Source of the DNA: Holophagales bacterium
GTDB taxonomy: Bacteria > Acidobacteriota > Thermoanaerobaculia > Multivoradales > Multivoraceae
NCBI GenBank assembly: GCA_009836625.1
Contig: VXVC01000002.1
Coordinates: forward strand, 1-64,000
DNA length: 64,000 nt
Direction: 5' to 3'
Shown: positions 60,636 to 64,000 of the stretch, one piece after another
Position numbering within the stretch: position 1 is the first letter of the stretch
Layout: each line of letters starts with the position of its first letter
Notes under the pieces: generated by a model
Told to the model about the DNA's origin: nothing
Database searches by the model: none
What the model saw: only the letters and a program-made list of their open reading frames with translations
Made by a program: the position numbers and the translations under genes

Positions 60636-61554
60636 CGTGTGGACTGGCCCCGGGATTCAGGGAACCCTGTTAGCGCGGGTCCGAGAGTGCGGCGGCTGGC
60701 CGTTGCTTGTCGCGGTCGCTTTGGCGATCGTGAGTTCTACGGTCGTCGTGTCCCCTGCAGGCGCTTGCTCCTGTTTGGCGTCTTCAGTCTGGGGCTTCCT
60801 CGCACCCGTAGACGGTCGTCTTCCCGCCAACGCGGTCGGCGTTGCGTGGTACAGACCGCCGTCGTCGAAGTCCTTCGTTCTCGTGCTCGCCCAGGTCTCG
60901 GTCGAGATGCGGGCGGAGGACGGTAGCTTCGACCAGGTGCCAGCGGTCGTCGAAGCCGTCGACGGTTTCCCGGGTGTGTTCGTGATCGGACCGCGAGATG
61001 GCTTCAGACCTGGAGCGACCTACCGGTTCACCGATCGTGGCGAGCGCCGCCGCAAGGCGCCCGAGCGCGTGACCGTGACAGTCGACGACGCCCCATTGGA
61101 AGCCGCCATGCCCCTGTCGTTGAGCATCTGGCCGCTCTACTCGGAGACGATCTCGGTTGGAGTGGGTAGCTCCTGCCAGGCGCCGCTTTGGGTCGCTCAG
61201 GTCCTGACCGAAGTCGCGCTTCCCGAGCCGTTTCAGGAGTGGCGAGATCAGCTCCTCTACAGGACGTTCGTTGACGGCAGGATCTGGCGCCCCAAGAGCC
61301 ACCTGTGCGACCACATCCCTCCGGGAAGGAGCTGGAGAGAGACGACATCCGAGGATCTACTGTTCAGCGAGTGTTCCGACCCGACAGGCCAGACTCGCAA
61401 GTACCGCTTCTACCAAGAGAACGTCCGCCATCAAGGGCTCGACCCTACGGAGCACGCGGTCCGCGTCCAGGCGTTCCTCCCCGGCACCGATGTCGTACTC
61501 GAATCGGAGGCGGTCAGCGCAGATCTGAGTTGCCCCGGACACCTGGAGCCTTGA
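60601..61554 (+). CDS. Exported protein of unknown function
   Basis: 317 residues from the ATG at 60601. After about 30 polar residues there is a hydrophobic segment (WPLLVAVALAIVSSTVVVSPAGA) and then CSC. A lipoprotein site is not clear; it may be a signal peptide with a long n-region, in which case a later start is possible. The rest looks beta-rich (SFVLVLAQVSVEMRAEDG, GATYRFTDRGERRRKAPERVTVTVDD) with several cysteines near the C-terminus. Family unknown. The overlap with the upstream small exported protein gene suggests a two-gene unit. Confidence 0.6.
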   Translation: MKGTGRWRSTNDVWTGPGIQGTLLARVRECGGWPLLVAVALAIVSSTVVVSPAGACSCLASSVWGFLAPVDGRLPANAVGVAWYRPPSSKSFVLVLAQVSVEMRAEDGSFDQVPAVVEAVDGFPGVFVIGPRDGFRPGATYRFTDRGERRRKAPERVTVTVDDAPLEAAMPLSLSIWPLYSETISVGVGSSCQAPLWVAQVLTEVALPEPFQEWRDQLLYRTFVDGRIWRPKSHLCDHIPPGRSWRETTSEDLLFSECSDPTGQTRKYRFYQENVRHQGLDPTEHAVRVQAFLPGTDVVLESEAVSADLSCPGHLEP

Positions 61555-61780
61555 GCGCCGGTTCGGGTTCCACACTCGGCCCGACCATCCAGATTGCCGA
61601 TCACTGGGGCGCTGGACGGCGAGGTCCGGTTTCGAAGCTCTGCGACTTGGGTTCGGCCGGCTGGTACTCTCCGGGTCCCTTGCCGGCTTTGCGCGGCGTT
61701 GCCGCCCGGCCTGCTTGCAACCAGGTCCCACCGCTTCACGGCGCCCTGGCGCCACAACCGAAGAGAGGCGACGACCGAAC

Positions 61781-62421
61781 ATGACCATTCCCCACGAAGA
61801 AAGCGGCGAAGCTCCAACCCTCGAGCGGTTGCGGGAACTCACCCGGAACATCGAGGCGATCACCGAGAGCATCAGGGAGGACAGGAAGTCCCAGAAAGAG
61901 GACAGGAAGTCCCAGAAAGAAAGAAGCGAGGAACTGGACCGCCGGATGAAGGAGACGGACCGGCAGATGAAGGAGACGGACCGCCGTCTCAAGAAGGCGG
62001 AGAACCTGTTCACGACGCAGTGGGGCAAGCTGATGGAGAGCCTGGTCAGCGGCGATCTGGTCAGGTTGCTGGACGGCCGGGGCATCGGCGTTCGGAGTCT
62101 CGCGCAGCGCACTCTGACGCGGCGAGGCGGCGAGAGCTACGAGGTGGACATCATGGCGGTGAACGGCGAAGAGATCGTCGTGGTCGAGGTCAAGACGACG
62201 CTCCGCCCGGAGGACGTCGGGCGGTTCCGGTCGAAGCTGGTCCGCTTCAAGGAGTGGTGGCCCGAGTACCGTGATCGCAAGGTCTACGGCGCGATGGCCT
62301 ATCTTCAGGCGTCGGAAGAGGTGGCCCTCCACGCCGAACGGCAGGGTTTCTTCGTCATCCGGGCCACCGGTGACAGCGCCTCGATCGTGAACGCCGAAGA
62401 CTTCGAGCCGCGCGTCTTCGC

Positions 62422-62425
<4 letters not shown>
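61781..62425 (+). CDS. Coiled-coil PD-(D/E)XK nuclease-like protein
   Basis: 214 residues from the ATG at 61781. Residues 15-85 form a charged coiled coil with 7-residue tandem repeats (RKSQKED, RKSQKER; RQMKETD and relatives), visible in DNA as 21-bp repeats near 61880-61920. Residues 95-205 have a nuclease-like core: SYEVDIMAVNGEEIVVVEVKTTLRPEDVGRF, with Asp and Glu-x-Lys in the PD-(D/E)XK pattern, then VYGAMAYLQASEEVALHAERQGFFVIRATGDSASIVN. Such proteins are widespread and often annotated DUF3782-like; whether they cut DNA is not known. Its end overlaps the convergent NtrC-type gene by four bases. Confidence 0.72.
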
Positions 62426-63797
<1,372 letters not shown>

Positions 63798-63801
<4 letters not shown>

Positions 63802-64000
63802 TCGTCGTTCTCCTTCGACGAGGGCTGCGGACGGGGCATCATCGGCAGACGAAGCGTGAGGCGGCAGCCGCCGGACGGAAGGTTCGAGGCGACCAGGTCG
63901 CCGCCGTGCCGGCGGACGATCTCCTGGCTGATGGAGAGCCCGAGGCCGGTGCCTCCAACGGCCTTGCGGGTGGAGAAGAAGGGTTCGAACACGCGTTCAA
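63798..64000 (-). CDS. Sensor histidine kinase, C-terminal part (cut by window edge)
   Basis: Only the last 67 or so residues are visible: ERVFEPFFSTRKAVGGTGLGLSISQEIVRRHGGDL, the F box and G2 box of the HATPase domain, then GCRLTLRLPM and a polar tail. The GTGLGLS and VRRHGG pattern fits NtrB-type kinases, consistent with the NtrC-type gene that it overlaps. The rest lies beyond the window. Confidence 0.85.

Overview
The window is GC-rich, densely coded bacterial chromosome. It probably comes from an uncultured member of the Acidobacteriota, perhaps a Thermoanaerobaculia-like lineage. That placement is inferred from gene families: a VWFA-related protein of the type typical of Acidobacteria, paired GWxTD-plus-VWA proteins, a c-heme/copper monooxygenase-like protein, many secreted proteins with a shared accessory domain, and frequent GTG/TTG starts with 4-nt start/stop overlaps. 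No rRNA, tRNA, CRISPR array or intact transposase was recognised.

Region 1 (1-12.3 kb): the tail of a methyltransferase and a Gfo/Idh/MocA-aldo/keto reductase fusion, then ilvD, a small exported protein with a clear terminator, a degenerate membrane-anchored kinase, a VWFA-related secreted protein, a divergent S9 prolyl-oligopeptidase, an SCP2-like protein and a DUF2235 hydrolase. The stretch 2.8-10.6 kb is peppered with palindromic REP/REPIN-like elements. Some are intergenic, two lie in frame inside the peptidase gene, and one supplies that gene's stop codon.

Region 2 (12.3-25.6 kb): two tandem paralogous secreted proteins of unknown function behind a near-consensus promoter; a hypothetical gene; a LuxR-type regulator followed by a frameshifted secreted metalloprotease gene; and a divergent 1507-residue secreted metzincin. 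Both proteases carry a recurring domain centred on the motif VLDGCxVNG. A copied sequence of about 35 bp lies upstream of both the regulator and the metzincin.

Region 3 (25.6-46.2 kb): an ABC-2 permease, GT2 glycosyltransferase and GNAT gene coupled end to end; a macro-domain gene, an unknown gene and archaeal-type phosphoglycerate mutase; a third paralog of the region 2 secreted family; a three-gene operon of two GWxTD-VWA proteins plus maf; and housekeeping genes in coupled pairs (cysteine desulfurase-mnmA, slt-rsmI, prfA-prmC).

Region 4 (46.2-64 kb): a recent tandem duplication of a 3.5-kb gene for a secreted gluzincin-like protein with two N-terminal VLDGC domains; a soluble protein joining histidine kinase, receiver and winged helix; a heme/copper protein; an NTF2-like secreted protein; the reductive pyrimidine degradation pair hydantoinase/dihydropyrimidinase and beta-ureidopropionase; two unknown secreted proteins; a coiled-coil PD-(D/E)XK protein; and an NtrC-type regulator with the end of its kinase.

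The most unusual content is (i) one accessory domain shared by four secreted zinc metallopeptidases of three different types, ten copies in all, and (ii) the REPIN-like family whose hairpin stems vary by compensatory changes and which has entered coding sequence in frame.
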